DNA of 64,000 nt from Pseudonocardia sp. (GTDB lineage: Bacteria; Actinomycetota; Actinomycetes; Mycobacteriales; Pseudonocardiaceae), in the NCBI RefSeq assembly GCF_029263155.1, contig NZ_JAJCYB010000016.1, positions 1-64,000 on the forward strand. Reading direction: 5' to 3'. The position numbers and the translations under genes were made by a program. Shown here piece after piece: positions 1 to 8,635 of the stretch; position 1 is the stretch's first letter; the number at the start of each line of letters is the position of its first letter. A model generated the notes under the pieces. It ran no database searches. It saw only the letters and a list, made by a program, of their open reading frames with translations, and was not told the origin of the DNA.

Positions 1-1
1 C

Positions 2-367
2 GCCCACAACGGCTGCCTGATGATCATGCCCGGGTCGCACAAGGAGTTCGTCGCCTGCGTCGGACAGACCCCCGCCGACCACTACAAGCAATCCCTGCGC
101 GAGCAGGAGATCGGCACCCCCGACCAGGACAGCCTCACCGCGCTGGCCGACCGCCACGGCATCGCCATGCTCACCGGCGCCGCCGGCTCGGCCACCCTGT
201 TCGACTCCAACTGCATGCACGGCTCGGGCGGCAACATCACCCCCTACCCGCGCTCGAACATCTTCGTGGTGTTCAACAGCGTGCACAACGCGCTGGAGGA
301 GCCGTTCGCCGCGCCGGCGCCGCGACCGGCCCACGTCGCGGCCCGCACCGTCACACCCGTGTCCTGA
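2..367 (+). CDS. ectD: Ectoine hydroxylase, 3' part (partial)
   Basis: This is the C-terminal end of a Fe(II)/2-oxoglutarate-dependent ectoine hydroxylase, which converts ectoine to 5-hydroxyectoine in the cytoplasm. The reading frame enters from the left edge, so the start and upstream ect genes lie outside the window. Family hallmarks visible are NGCLMIMPGSHK near the start, the segment LREQEIGTPDQ, and CMHGSGGNITPYPRSN followed by VFNSVHNAL, which carries the distal iron-binding His and the oxoglutarate-binding Arg region. About 121 residues of a roughly 300-residue family are present. The assignment rests on these conserved blocks. The gene is probably the end of an ectABCD-type osmolyte operon, which cannot be checked here. 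Confidence 0.9.
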   Translation, partial: AHNGCLMIMPGSHKEFVACVGQTPADHYKQSLREQEIGTPDQDSLTALADRHGIAMLTGAAGSATLFDSNCMHGSGGNITPYPRSNIFVVFNSVHNALEEPFAAPAPRPAHVAARTVTPVS

Positions 368-673
368 GCCGGAGGCGGCGGCCGGGCAGCGGGCGCCGAC
401 CGGGGCCGCGGCGGACATCCTGAGCTGCGCCGGTCCGGGAACCCGCTGTTCCGGGCCGGTCCGAGCGGCCGGCGGACCGAGGGACTTCCCGCCGGGACAC
501 CGATGCTGTGCCACCGATCCGCGAGTGAGCTCCCCAGTCCGCCTCGCACATGTCGGTCATCCGCACCCCGGGTCCTCGTCCCCGGCCCGCCGGCCGCCCG
601 TCAAGTTGTAGCGGAGCGACGGTGCCGTGCCCAGCGGAGGCGGGACATCGTCAGCCGTTCGTCAGGAGCGCGG
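368..673. other. Intergenic region after ectD
   Basis: This 306-base stretch lies between two convergent genes. Apart from the hairpin at 430-459 I see no coding frame with a ribosome binding site and no other structured element. Confidence 0.5.
430..459 (+). terminator. Hairpin downstream of ectD
   Basis: The left arm CCGGTCCGGGAAC (430-442) pairs with GTTCCGGGCCGG (448-459) across a 5-base loop, with one bulged base. No U-tract follows, as is usual in high-GC actinobacteria. Its place 60 bases after the ectD stop supports a terminator role. Confidence 0.45.
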
Positions 674-991
674 TCAGGAGGCGAGCGCGGCGTCCAGGCC
701 GCAGATCGCCAGGGAGCGGTACAGTGCCGGGTGCGCGCCGCACACCGTCATCCGCCTGCCGGACGCGCGCAGGGCGTCGTGACAGCCGACCAGCAGGCCG
801 GCGGCCCGGCAGCTGAGAAACTCCGCTTCCGACAGGTCGACGACGACGTCGCGGGAGCTGTCCACGGCATCGTCGAGTGCGAGTCCCAGGTGCGGGGAGC
901 CCATCAGATCGACGTCACCGTGGACCTCGATCCGGTGTTCCTCGGCGACCGTCACGACCAGTTCGACGTCCGCCGTGCAGATCACGTGCAA
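674..991 (-). CDS. STAS-domain protein (anti-sigma factor antagonist-like)
   Basis: A 105-residue single STAS domain of the SpoIIAA/RsbV type. The pattern is typical: a beta-strand start VELVVTVAEEHRIEVHGDVDLMGSPHL, then VVVDLSEAEFLSCRAAGLLVGCHDAL, where the Ser of EFLSCRA sits at the usual phospho-acceptor position. Such proteins sequester anti-sigma kinases or act in stress signalling. The TTG start at 991 is preceded by GGAGGGG at a spacing of about 5 bases; a GTG two codons later is an alternative. No partner kinase or sigma factor is adjacent, so the target is unknown. The domain call is firm and the pathway is not. Confidence 0.7.
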   Translation of the reverse strand: MHVICTADVELVVTVAEEHRIEVHGDVDLMGSPHLGLALDDAVDSSRDVVVDLSEAEFLSCRAAGLLVGCHDALRASGRRMTVCGAHPALYRSLAICGLDAALAS

Positions 992-1154
992 CGTGCCCCT
1001 CCGTCAGCTCGACTCACGCGATGCCGGCCGATCCTCGCGCGGAACGGGTCGACGCCGGCACCCCGATGCCGATCCGTCAGGAGAAAGTCAGGTGGATGCG
1101 CGCCGGGACGGTCCACCCTGGGAACCGTCGACCGGATCGGGCCGGGGGAGGATC

Positions 1155-1382
1155 GTGCGCAACGGTTTCCGCGAGCGTCGCCTGCTCGCCCGGACAGCGA
1201 AGCAGCTGGCTGCGGACGACCCGCAGCTCGCGGAGGCGTTCCGGCTCTGGAACGCGCGGTGCTGCGGTGTCGAGCCCACCGACGACACCCGGGTGGTGTC
1301 CGACCGGCTGCTGCGGATGGTGTTCTGCGCGGCGGTGGCCGCCTGCGTGCTGCTGGCCGTCACCGGTTGCGGACCGTTCTGA
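1155..1382 (+). CDS. Small DUF3040-like membrane protein
   Basis: A 75-residue protein with a soluble N-terminal half (RRLLARTAKQLAADDPQLAEAF), resembling the short DUF3040 family of actinobacterial membrane proteins, followed by one hydrophobic segment, LLRMVFCAAVAACVLLAVTG. I chose the GTG at 1155 because GGGGGAGG lies just upstream. A longer frame from 975 exists, but its extra N-terminus is arginine- and proline-rich and has no ribosome binding site. The function of the family is unknown. A second DUF3040-like gene lies at 34837. Confidence 0.5.
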   Translation: MRNGFRERRLLARTAKQLAADDPQLAEAFRLWNARCCGVEPTDDTRVVSDRLLRMVFCAAVAACVLLAVTGCGPF

Positions 1383-1397
1383 GCGTCCGCGCCGCGT

Positions 1398-1706
1398 TCA
1401 CCGGGGTCGGCGGGACCGGCCGGCGGGCGGCGGTGCCTGGTCCGCCGCGGTGACCATGAGCCACACCGCTGCGGCGGCGCAGACGGACAGGACGACGACG
1501 GTGACCGATCCGCTCAGCGCGGCCAGGCCCAGCAGGATCGCCGCGGCCTCCCAGCCCGTGACGACCGTCGTGTCCTCGTCGAACGGCGTCGGCACCGCGC
1601 CGTCGGGTCGCCCGGGCCCGGGCGGACCCGGCTCCTCGGCCGGGGCGCCGGCGGCCTCCTCGTGGCGCATCCAGGCCCACCGGCCCGTTCCGTAGGGAAA
1701 CCACAT
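1398..1706 (-). CDS. Small two-helix membrane protein of unknown function
   Basis: A 102-residue protein beginning MWFPYGTGRWAW, with an acidic and proline-rich linker and then two hydrophobic stretches (GWEAAAILLGLAALSGSV and VTVVVLSVCAAAAVWLMV). The start at 1706 has GGGGAGG about 7 bases upstream, clearly better than the longer frame. It is convergent with the DUF3040-like gene at 1155, with only 15 bases between the stops. I do not recognise a family. The translated context gives no functional clue beyond a probable inner-membrane location. Confidence 0.45.
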   Translation of the reverse strand: MWFPYGTGRWAWMRHEEAAGAPAEEPGPPGPGRPDGAVPTPFDEDTTVVTGWEAAAILLGLAALSGSVTVVVLSVCAAAAVWLMVTAADQAPPPAGRSRRPR

Positions 1707-1934
1707 CTGCGTCCACCTCCCCGCCGAGCATCCCCGCCGACGCGGTCGCGGACACCCGGCCGGGCGCACCGTCAGGTGATCGCAAGGACCCGACCGCGGC
1801 ATCCGGCGGTTCCGATGACGCGAACGGCAGGCCGCTGAGCTGACGATCTGCTTGCATACGGTGTGACAGCCTGCCCTCGACGCCCCGGCATCCGGCCGAT
1901 GCGCGACCATCAGTGACGACGGAGGGAGTGGCGG

Positions 1935-2012
1935 ATGCCCACGGGTCTCGAGGTGCTGCACCGGACGGCCGTGCAGCGGTCGCGGCGGCGCCGCACCGTT
2001 CCGCGACCGTGA
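1935..2012 (+). CDS. Possible leader peptide upstream of response regulator
   Basis: A 25-codon frame starting MPTGLEVLHRTAVQRSR follows a very good Shine-Dalgarno sequence (GGAGGGAG, then GTGGCGG, then ATG). Its TGA at 2010-2012 overlaps a GTG at 2009 that is in frame with the response regulator. The arrangement looks like a translationally coupled leader, rich in arginine at its end. It is too short for family assignment, and it may simply mark where ribosomes load for the regulator. Confidence 0.35.
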   Translation: MPTGLEVLHRTAVQRSRRRRTVPRP

Positions 2013-2746
2013 CGGCCGCGGACGACCACGGCGCCCCGCCGGCCACGGCGGTCGGCGCGATGGACGCGCGGCTGCTCCTGGTCGAGGACGACGAGCGCAT
2101 CCGCCAGGCGCTCGGGCTGGCGCTGGCCGACGAGGGCTGCGAGGTCGTGGAGGCGGAGTCGGGCGAGGCGGCGCTGCGGCTGATCGGGTCGACGCCGGTG
2201 GACGTCGTGCTGCTGGATCTCATGCTGCCCGGCGTCGACGGGCTCGCGGTCTGCCGCACGCTGCGGGCCGGGGGCGACCTGCCGATCATCATCGTCTCCG
2301 CGCGGACGGACACCGCCGACGTCATCGCCGGGCTGGAGGCGGGCGCCGACGACTACGTGACGAAGCCGCTCGTGGCCAGCGAGCTGGCCGCCCGCATCCG
2401 TTCGCTGCTGCGGCGCCGGCAGCCCGGGCCGGGCGGGCCGCGGACGCTGCGCATCGGCGATGTCGAGGTCTCCCCGGACGAGGAGCTCGTGCGCCGCGAC
2501 GGCGAGGAGATCCACCTGACGCGCACGGAGTTCGGCGTGCTGCTCGAGCTCGCCGAGGCCGGGGGCCGGGTCGTCACCCGCGAGGAGCTGCTGCGCCGCG
2601 TGTGGGGCTACGACTACTTCGGCGACACGCGGCTGCTCGACGTCCACGTCCGGCGCCTGCGGCGCAAGGTCGAGCGCGACCCGGACGCGCCCGAGTGCGT
2701 GCTGACGGTCCGGGGGCGGGGCTACAAGGCCGGTCGGGCCGGGTGA
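2009..2746 (+). CDS. OmpR/PhoB-family response regulator (CseB-like)
   Basis: A two-component response regulator with an N-terminal receiver domain (LLLVEDDERIRQALGLALADE; phospho-acceptor Asp in VVLLDLMLPG at residue 70 from this start; Lys in DDYVTKPL) and a C-terminal winged helix (LTRTEFGVLLELAEA ... DVHVRRLRRKVERD ... VRGRGYKAG). The receiver resembles CseB, which with CseC senses cell-envelope stress in streptomycetes. The start is uncertain: GTG 2009 is coupled to the short upstream frame, ATG 2060 sits immediately before the receiver domain, and GTG 1913 gives a longer frame. The stop overlaps the kinase start by 4 bases, so the two form an operon. DNA targets cannot be read here. Confidence 0.85.
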   Translation: MTAADDHGAPPATAVGAMDARLLLVEDDERIRQALGLALADEGCEVVEAESGEAALRLIGSTPVDVVLLDLMLPGVDGLAVCRTLRAGGDLPIIIVSARTDTADVIAGLEAGADDYVTKPLVASELAARIRSLLRRRQPGPGGPRTLRIGDVEVSPDEELVRRDGEEIHLTRTEFGVLLELAEAGGRVVTREELLRRVWGYDYFGDTRLLDVHVRRLRRKVERDPDAPECVLTVRGRGYKAGRAG

Positions 2747-4113
2747 CGCGGCCCGCGGTGCCCGTGCACCTGTCCCTGCGCTGGCGGGTCGCGCTGGCGT
2801 TCGGCGGCGGGGCGCTGTTGTTCACCGGGTTGTTCGCCACGGTGACGTGGAACCTCGCGTCGGACTACATGCTGCGCCAGCGGGAGACCAGCGCGATCCT
2901 GCAGGCCGAGCTCAACGTCCGGCTGGTGGACGCGTCGCTGAGGGAAGGATCGGAGGGCCTCGACGACCTGTTGACCGGGCTGAGCACCGACTCCGAGTCG
3001 ACGGTGCTGGTCCGCCGTCCGGAGGGCTGGCTCACCAGCGGGCGCCAGGTGGTCCCCGACCAGCTTCCCGCGTCGCTGCGGGCCCTCGCGATGGAGGGCG
3101 TGGCGGCACGGCAACGGCTGATGGTCGACCGCGTCCCGGTGCTCGCCGTCACCCACCCGGTCGCACTGGCCGACACGGTCTACGTCGAGCTGTTCCCGCT
3201 CTCCCAGCTCGACCGGACCTTCCGGTTCCTCAGCACGGTCCTCGGCGCCGGTGTCGCGCTGTGCGCGTTGCTCGGGGTCGCGCTCGGGTCGTGGGCGAGC
3301 CGGCGGGCCCTGCGGCCGCTCACGGAGCTGACCGGTGCGGCGTCGCGGGTGGCCGGGGGAGACCTGACGGCGCGGCTGCCCGAGCAGGGCGATCCCGACC
3401 TGGCGCCGCTGGCGGTGACGTTCAACCGCACCGCCGAGGCGCTGGAGAACCGGGTGCGCCGGGACGCGCGGTTCGCCGGCGACGTCAGCCACGAGCTGCG
3501 CTCCCCGCTGACGACGATGGCGAACGCCGCCGAGGTGCTCGTACGGCGCCGCGGGGAGATCTCCGGCACCGCGGGTCGCGCCCTGGACCTGCTGCTCGGT
3601 GAGACCGGCCGCTTCCAGCGCATGGTCGTCGACCTGCTCGAGATCTCCCACGACGAGCGCGACGGACCCACCGAGCCGGTCGACCTCGCCGATCTCGTGG
3701 ACAACGTGCTCAGGTCCCGGACCAGATGCCCCGGTCTCGTCGTGGAGTACGCCGAGCCCGCGCCGGTCGTGCAGGGGGACCGGCGACGGCTCGACCGCGT
3801 GGTGGCCAACCTGCTCGACAACGCGGACAAGTACGGCGGCGGCCCGGTGCGCGTGGCGGTGACGCGCAGCGGGGGCAAGGCGCGCGTCGAGGTCGACGAC
3901 GCCGGGCCGGGCGTCCCCGAGGAGTACCGGGACGTGGTGTTCGAGCGGTTCGCCCGCGGTGCCCAGGCCGGGCGGCGCGGCGGGAGCGGCGGCAGCGGTC
4001 TGGGCCTGGCGCTCGTCGCCCAGCACGTCCGGCACCATCGCGGGGCGGCATGGGTGGAGCAGCGGCCCGGTGGCGGTGCCCGGTTCGTGGTCGAGCTGCC
4101 GGAGTCGACGTGA
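2743..4113 (+). CDS. Sensor histidine kinase (CseC-like)
   Basis: A 456-residue membrane histidine kinase that should phosphorylate the regulator encoded just upstream. Near residues 12-32 is a first membrane helix (WRVALAFGGGALLFTGLFATV), then an extracytoplasmic loop of about 130 residues, and a second helix around FRFLSTVLGAGVALCALLGVALG. A HAMP linker (RRALRPLTELTGAASRVAGGDL) follows. The dimerisation helix carries the phospho-accepting His in GDVSHELRSPL (about residue 250). The ATP-binding domain has an N box (NLLDNADKYGG), a G1 box (VDDAGPGV) and a G2 box (GGSGLGLALV). It starts with a GTG overlapping the regulator stop and ends overlapping the lipoprotein start. The ligand is unknown; by analogy with CseC it may monitor envelope integrity. 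Confidence 0.88.
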   Translation: MTRPAVPVHLSLRWRVALAFGGGALLFTGLFATVTWNLASDYMLRQRETSAILQAELNVRLVDASLREGSEGLDDLLTGLSTDSESTVLVRRPEGWLTSGRQVVPDQLPASLRALAMEGVAARQRLMVDRVPVLAVTHPVALADTVYVELFPLSQLDRTFRFLSTVLGAGVALCALLGVALGSWASRRALRPLTELTGAASRVAGGDLTARLPEQGDPDLAPLAVTFNRTAEALENRVRRDARFAGDVSHELRSPLTTMANAAEVLVRRRGEISGTAGRALDLLLGETGRFQRMVVDLLEISHDERDGPTEPVDLADLVDNVLRSRTRCPGLVVEYAEPAPVVQGDRRRLDRVVANLLDNADKYGGGPVRVAVTRSGGKARVEVDDAGPGVPEEYRDVVFERFARGAQAGRRGGSGGSGLGLALVAQHVRHHRGAAWVEQRPGGGARFVVELPEST

Positions 4114-4388
4114 GGCGGCGCGCGCTCGTACTGGTCATGGCCGCGGCCCTCGCCACCGGGTGCGGTGTCGCCGTCGACGCCGCGCCCCGCCCGCTGGAGC
4201 CCGTCACCCTGGCCCCGCCCCGGCCGACGCCGACCGTCGTCCAGCGTTCCGACGACGGCACCGTCGAGTGCCCGACCGGCACACCCGAGCCCGCCGCGAC
4301 GGCCGTGGCCGGGGCGACGGCTGGGGCGACGGCTGGGGCGACGGCCGGGCAGCCGACGACGCCCGCCTCGGTGGCCCCGGCGTGCTGA
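4110..4388 (+). CDS. Small lipoprotein downstream of the two-component pair
   Basis: A 92-residue protein starting at a GTG that overlaps the kinase stop by 4 bases. The N-terminus (RRRALVLVMAAALATGC) is a lipoprotein signal peptide with an ATGC lipobox, so the mature protein should be anchored outside the membrane. The remainder is proline- and threonine-rich and low in complexity, with a GATA-type tandem run (see repeat at 4311). It has no recognised domain. A lipoprotein (CseA) also accompanies CseB/CseC in streptomycetes, where it precedes them and modulates the sensor; here the order is reversed and no sigma factor gene is adjacent. The comparison is by context only. Confidence 0.6.
   Translation: MRRRALVLVMAAALATGCGVAVDAAPRPLEPVTLAPPRPTPTVVQRSDDGTVECPTGTPEPAATAVAGATAGATAGATAGQPTTPASVAPAC
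4311..4346 (+). repeat. 12-bp tandem repeat, three copies
   Basis: GGGGCGACGGCT occurs twice and GGGGCGACGGCC once in direct tandem inside the lipoprotein gene, encoding the Gly-Ala-Thr-Ala run. The unit length keeps the frame, so copy number could vary by slippage without loss of the protein. Confidence 0.8.
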
Positions 4389-4445
4389 TCCCGCCGCGAC
4401 GGGAGGCCTCCGGATGGGCCGGGGTGCCGGGTGCCGGGGCGCCCG

Positions 4446-4712
4446 TCAGGCCAGGGAGAGGAAGAGCTTCTCCAGGGCGGACTCGTCGAGCCGGCGGGCG
4501 GCCGGGTCGTCCTGTTCGAGGCACTGCTTCATCCCCGTAGCAATGATCTTGAATCCGGCCCGGTCGAGGGCCCGCGAGGCCGCGGCGAGCTGGGTGACCA
4601 CGTCGGCGCAGTCCCGGCCCTCCTCGATCATCCGCACCACGCCGCCCAGCTGGCCCTGCACCCGGTTGAGCCGTTTGACGACCTCGCCGAGCTGATCGCG
4701 TTCCACGTTCAT
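4446..4712 (-). CDS. cstR: CstR/CsoR-family transcriptional repressor, probable persulfide sensor
   Basis: An 88-residue all-helical DUF156 protein (RLNRVQGQLGGVVRMIEEGRDCADVV). Repressors of this family bind G-tract palindromes and release them when two cysteines are modified or bind metal. Cys35 and Cys64 are present 29 residues apart, the spacing in CstR. The His that forms the Cys-His-Cys copper site of CsoR is replaced (the tetrapeptide before Cys64 is GMKQ), which favours a persulfide-sensing CstR over a copper-sensing CsoR. ATG 4712 follows GGGGAGG. It is the last gene after sulP on the same strand, 13 bases away, and a matching operator lies directly upstream. Four more operators in the window precede sulfur-related genes or a divergent pair. 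The ligand is inferred, not shown. Confidence 0.82.
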   Translation of the reverse strand: MNVERDQLGEVVKRLNRVQGQLGGVVRMIEEGRDCADVVTQLAAASRALDRAGFKIIATGMKQCLEQDDPAARRLDESALEKLFLSLA

Positions 4713-4725
4713 CCGAACCTCCCCG

Positions 4726-6477
4726 TCATGTACCCCCGAGGGTATCGCGTGCGGGCCCCGCTGTCCCCGGGCCGTCCGGTCGCAGCGGGGAGCCGGGATC
4801 GAGGTCGAGGGCGCGGACGGCCGCGGCGACGTCGGCATGCATCCGGCCCTCGGTCAGCAGGGCGGCGCTGTCCGCGGAGCGGGCGAGCACGTCGCTCACG
4901 GGGCCCCGGGTCGCGGCGAGGTGCAGGGCGACCCCGGCGGCGCGCAGCGCGTCGTCGAGCTCGGCGAGCACCTCCGTGCCGGTGTAGTCGATCCACGCCA
5001 GCGAGCTCGCGTCGAGGACCACCGCCCGCAGCTGCGGGCGCAGCGCGACGGCGTCACCGATCCGGTCGGCCACGGCGCGGGAGTTGGCGAAGTACAGCGG
5101 CGCGTCGAGCCGGAACAGGGCGACCGACGGGTCCGTGCCCGCGTCGTCGTGCCGGGCGAGGTTGCGGTAGCGGGCCGTACCGGGCACCCGGCCCAGTTCG
5201 GGCAGGTGCGGTCGGGCGGACTGGCGCAGGAACACCACGATGCTGACGGCGGCGCCGACCCCCAGCCCGGTGGCGGGGCCCAGCACCAGGGTGGCCAGGA
5301 ACGTCGCGACGAGGGCGACCAGGTCGCTGCGGCGGACCCGCGCGATGGACCGCGCCCCCCGCACGTCGACGAGCGAGGCGACGGCCACCATGATGATCGC
5401 CGCGAGGGCGACCTTGGGCATCAGCGCGAGCAGCGGGGTGATGGTCACCAGCGCGACCGCGACGACCACGGCGGCCAGCACCCCGGACATCGGCGTGCGG
5501 GCCCCGGCCCCGAAGTTCACCGCCCCCCGGGAGAATCCGGCCGCCACGGTGAAGCCACGGAAGAAGCCCACCGCGACGTTGGCGGCGCCGATCCCGATGA
5601 GCTCGCCGTTGGCGTCGACCCGGCGGCGGGTCCGCCGGGCGAAGGTCGTCGCCGTGCTGATCGACTCCAGGTAGGACACCAGGGCGAGCGCGGCGGCCGC
5701 GGGCAGCAGCGCGCCGACGTCGCCGGGGTCGAGCGAGGGCAGCGCGAACCCCGGCAGCCCGGCGGGCACCTCCCCGAGCACCGCGACCTCGCCGGAGAGT
5801 CCGGGCAGCAGCACGACCAGCGCGGCGGCGACCACCACGATCAGCGGCCCGGGGGCCCTCGGGACGACGCGGCGCAGCAGCAGCAGCGCGGCCACGGCGC
5901 CCACCCCGACCGCCAGGGTCGCGGGGGAGATGCCGCCCAGGCGCGGCACGAGCCCGGCGACGGTGTCCACCAGCGTCGTGGAGCCGCCGCCACCCGCGAC
6001 GCCGAAGAAGTCCTTGAGCTGCGACGCCGCGATCGTCAGCGCGGCGGCCGTGGTGAACCCGCTGATCACCGGCACCGAGATGAAGCTGACCAGCGTGCCG
6101 ACCCGCAGGACGCCCGCCCCGATCTGCAGCACGCCGGTGAGCACCGCGAGCAGCCCGGCCAGCGCGACGTAGCGCGCGGGGTCGCCGTCGGCGAGGGGGG
6201 CCACGGCCGCGGCCACCAGCAGCGAGTCGATGGCCACCGGGGCGACCGAGGAGTAGTTGCTGGTGCCGAGCAGCGCGTACACGAGCAGCGCGACGATTGC
6301 GGCGTAGAGCCCCGTGATCGGGGGCATCCCGGCCAGTGCCGCGTAGGCCATGCCCTGGGGGATCAGCAGCACGCCGACCGTGGCGCCGGCCCGGGCGTCC
6401 GCCCCGAACGTCGGCCGGTCGTAGCGGCGCAGCCACCGCAGCGGGGGCAGGAACCGCGCCGCGGTCACGTCGTTCAC
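4726..6477 (-). CDS. SulP-family anion transporter with STAS domain
   Basis: A 583-residue SulP/SLC26 permease. The membrane domain of 10-14 helices covers about residues 20-430 and begins with the family segment GVLLIPQGMAYAALAGMPPITGLYAA; ATTFARRTRRRVDANGELIGIGAANV follows in the middle. A C-terminal STAS domain occupies roughly residues 455-560 (LRAVVLDASSLAWIDYTGTEVLAELDDAL). Substrates in the family include sulfate, other oxyanions and bicarbonate. The neighbouring sulfur and Calvin cycle genes make sulfate export or bicarbonate uptake attractive, but sequence alone does not decide. The predicted start is GTG 6477 and lacks a clear ribosome binding site. It is followed on the same strand by cstR. 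Confidence 0.85.
   Translation of the reverse strand: MNDVTAARFLPPLRWLRRYDRPTFGADARAGATVGVLLIPQGMAYAALAGMPPITGLYAAIVALLVYALLGTSNYSSVAPVAIDSLLVAAAVAPLADGDPARYVALAGLLAVLTGVLQIGAGVLRVGTLVSFISVPVISGFTTAAALTIAASQLKDFFGVAGGGGSTTLVDTVAGLVPRLGGISPATLAVGVGAVAALLLLRRVVPRAPGPLIVVVAAALVVLLPGLSGEVAVLGEVPAGLPGFALPSLDPGDVGALLPAAAALALVSYLESISTATTFARRTRRRVDANGELIGIGAANVAVGFFRGFTVAAGFSRGAVNFGAGARTPMSGVLAAVVVAVALVTITPLLALMPKVALAAIIMVAVASLVDVRGARSIARVRRSDLVALVATFLATLVLGPATGLGVGAAVSIVVFLRQSARPHLPELGRVPGTARYRNLARHDDAGTDPSVALFRLDAPLYFANSRAVADRIGDAVALRPQLRAVVLDASSLAWIDYTGTEVLAELDDALRAAGVALHLAATRGPVSDVLARSADSAALLTEGRMHADVAAAVRALDLDPGSPLRPDGPGTAGPARDTLGGT
4731..4744. promoter_or_regulatory. CstR/CsoR-type operator upstream of cstR
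   Basis: TACCCCCGAGGGTA is an imperfect palindrome of the CsoR/CstR operator class. It lies 19 bases upstream of the cstR start and inside the last codons of sulP, and is consistent with autorepression. Confidence 0.7.
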
Positions 6478-6487
6478 CGCCCGAATA

Positions 6488-6497
6488 GTACGGACAT
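6488..6497. promoter_or_regulatory. Degenerate copy of the TGTCCG(G/T)ACA motif before sulP
   Basis: On the minus strand the site reads ATGTCCGTAC, matching 9 of 10 positions of the island-wide motif when aligned one base in. It lies about 11-20 bases upstream of the SulP start, in the 26-base gap after the transketolase stop. Confidence 0.4.
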
Positions 6498-6503
6498 TCG
6501 GGC

Positions 6504-8510
6504 TCAGGTGTCGATTGTCGGGTCGGTCACCCGGGTGACCCGCACGGCGGCGTCGACGAGGTGCCCGCTGGTGAACCCGAGCCGGGCGTACACCTCCGGG
6601 CCGGGGGCACTCGCGCCGAACCGCTCCAGCCCGATCACGGCGTCGCCCGGCCGGCTCACCGCCCGCCAGCCGACGGGTGATCCCGCCTCGACCCAGACCG
6701 CGGGCAGCTCGCCGAGCAGCTCGTGCAGCCTCCCGCTGCCGACCGCACGTTCCCGCCAGGGCACCGAGACCACGCGGGCGGCGGGCCCGTCGAGCTCGTC
6801 GAGGCGGTCGGCGGCGGACAGCGCGAGGCTCACCTCGGAGCCCGTGGCGACCAGTACCACCTGCGCGGGCCGGGCCGGCTCCCGCACGGTCCGCGCCCCG
6901 TGCTCGGCGACCACCGCCGCCGGCACGGGATCGAGCACCGGGAGGTCCTGGCGGGTCAGGACGAGCGCGGTGGGACCGTCGGTGCGGGCCAGCGCCGTCG
7001 CCCAGCAGGCCGCGGTCTCGTGGGCGTCGGCCGGGCGCAGCACGGCGAGACCGGGGATCAGGCGCAGGGCCTCGACGTGCTCGACCGGCTGGTGGGTCGG
7101 CCCGTCCTCACCGACCACGACCGAGTCGTGGGTGAACACGTGGACCACCGGCAGCCCCATCAGCGCGGACAGCCGCAGCGCGGGCCGCAGGTAGTCGGAG
7201 AACACCAGGAACGTGCTGCCGAACGGGCGCAGCCCGCCGTGCAGGGCGATCCCGTTGAGGACCGCGGCCATCCCGTGCTCGCGGATGCCGAATGCGACGG
7301 TGCGCCCGGAGAAGTCGTGGCGGGTCACGACGCCGTGGCCGGGGAGCGCGGTGCCGGTGGAGCCCTCGAGGTCGGCCGAGCCGCCGACCAGGCCGGGGCA
7401 CGCGTCGGCCGCGGCGCGCAGGGTCGCGCCCGACGCCACGCGGGTGGCGGTCGCGGCGTCGAAGTCCGGCGGGTCGAACGCGGTCCGGCCCGCGGCGTCG
7501 GACCACCGTCGCCAGCCGTCGGCGTGCGCGTCCGCCCAGTCCAGGCGCGTGCGCCGGCCCCTCCCGGCGATCTCGGCACAGTGGGCGGCGACGTCGGAGG
7601 GCACGTGGAACGGCTCGTCCGGCCACCCGTGGCGCGCCCTGAGCTCCGCCACCCCGGCCACGCCGAGCGGCGACCCGTGTGCCTTCGGCGTCCCGGCGAC
7701 GGGGGAGCCGAAGCCGATCACGGTGCGGACCGCGACCAGGCTCGGGCGGGCGGTCTCCTCGGCGGCGTCCTGCAGGGCCGCGCAGACGGCGTCGAGGTCG
7801 TTGCCGTCGCCCACCCGCGCGGTGTGCCAGCCGTAGGCCGCGAACCGGGCCAGCGGGTTGTCGCTGCACGACCGCGACGCCGCGCCGTCGATGGTGACGT
7901 CGTTGTCGTCGAACACCACGATCAGCCGACCCAGACCCAGGTGCCCGGCCAGCGACGCGGCCTCGTGGCTGATCCCCTCCATCAGGTCGCCGTCCCCGGC
8001 GAGCACCCAGGTGCGGTGGTCCACGACGGGCCCGTCGGCGTTGCAGCGGGCGGCCAGCATGCGCTCGGCCAGTGCCATGCCCACGGCGTTGGCCAGCCCC
8101 TGACCCAGCGGTCCGGTGGTCGTCTCCACCCCGGGGGTGTGGCCGTGCTCGGGATGGCCGGGCGTCCGCGAGCCCCACTGCCGGAACCGGGCCAGCTCCG
8201 CGGCGGGCAGGTCGTAGCCGGTCAGGTGCAGCAGCGCGTAGAGCAGTGCCGAGCCGTGCCCGGCGGAGAGCACGAACCGGTCGCGGTCGGGCCAGCCCGG
8301 GTCGCCCGGGTCGTGGCGCAGGAACCGGGAGAAGATCGCCCAGGCCGGCACGGCCGCGCCCAGCGGGAGGCCGGGGTGCCCGCTGTTCGCCGCCTGCACC
8401 GCGTCCGCCGCGAGCATGCGGATCGTCGCGACGGCCCGGCCGTCGACGTCGTCGGGGGCGGGGGCCAGGTCGGCGACTACCGCGGTGGGGGCGGTGGGGG
8501 TGGCGGTCAA
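6504..8510 (-). CDS. tkt: Transketolase
   Basis: A 668-residue thiamine-diphosphate enzyme that transfers two-carbon ketol units, here probably in the regeneration phase of the Calvin cycle. The thiamine site is seen as GDGDLMEG at residues 172-179 with downstream Asn/Asp residues. The conserved [10 protein letters not shown] and [17 protein letters not shown] blocks are present, and the pyrimidine-binding domain has [14 protein letters not shown] and [15 protein letters not shown]. Length is normal for the family. A TTG start at 8510 has AGGAGG seven bases upstream and is preferred over internal starts. The gene is divergent from a LuxR-type response regulator, and their shared 125-base gap contains a perfect TGTCCGGACA palindrome. 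Confidence 0.95.
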   Translation of the reverse strand: MTATPTAPTAVVADLAPAPDDVDGRAVATIRMLAADAVQAANSGHPGLPLGAAVPAWAIFSRFLRHDPGDPGWPDRDRFVLSAGHGSALLYALLHLTGYDLPAAELARFRQWGSRTPGHPEHGHTPGVETTTGPLGQGLANAVGMALAERMLAARCNADGPVVDHRTWVLAGDGDLMEGISHEAASLAGHLGLGRLIVVFDDNDVTIDGAASRSCSDNPLARFAAYGWHTARVGDGNDLDAVCAALQDAAEETARPSLVAVRTVIGFGSPVAGTPKAHGSPLGVAGVAELRARHGWPDEPFHVPSDVAAHCAEIAGRGRRTRLDWADAHADGWRRWSDAAGRTAFDPPDFDAATATRVASGATLRAAADACPGLVGGSADLEGSTGTALPGHGVVTRHDFSGRTVAFGIREHGMAAVLNGIALHGGLRPFGSTFLVFSDYLRPALRLSALMGLPVVHVFTHDSVVVGEDGPTHQPVEHVEALRLIPGLAVLRPADAHETAACWATALARTDGPTALVLTRQDLPVLDPVPAAVVAEHGARTVREPARPAQVVLVATGSEVSLALSAADRLDELDGPAARVVSVPWRERAVGSGRLHELLGELPAVWVEAGSPVGWRAVSRPGDAVIGLERFGASAPGPEVYARLGFTSGHLVDAAVRVTRVTDPTIDT

Positions 8511-8611
8511 CGGATGGCCTCCTCGGGACGTTCCATGGGCACGGCCCCGACGCTAGGCAGCACCGGCACCCGGGCGGTTCCCCGCGCGGGGGGAGACGGC
8601 CGGGGACCGAT

Positions 8612-8621
8612 TGTCCGGACA
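8612..8621. promoter_or_regulatory. TGTCCGGACA palindrome between tkt and response regulator
   Basis: A perfect 10-base palindrome in the divergent promoter region. A TANNNT element, TACCAT (8624-8629), ends 6 bases before the ATG of the regulator gene, which has no Shine-Dalgarno sequence. The operator would therefore overlap the -35 to spacer region of a leaderless promoter. Confidence 0.6.
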
Positions 8622-8635
8622 GCTACCATCGACCG

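Noticed and set aside
4446-4712. A copper-sensing CsoR identity for the regulator
   Set aside because: The His of the Cys-His-Cys copper site is not at its expected place before Cys64, and no copper ATPase or chaperone gene is nearby, while sulfur genes are.
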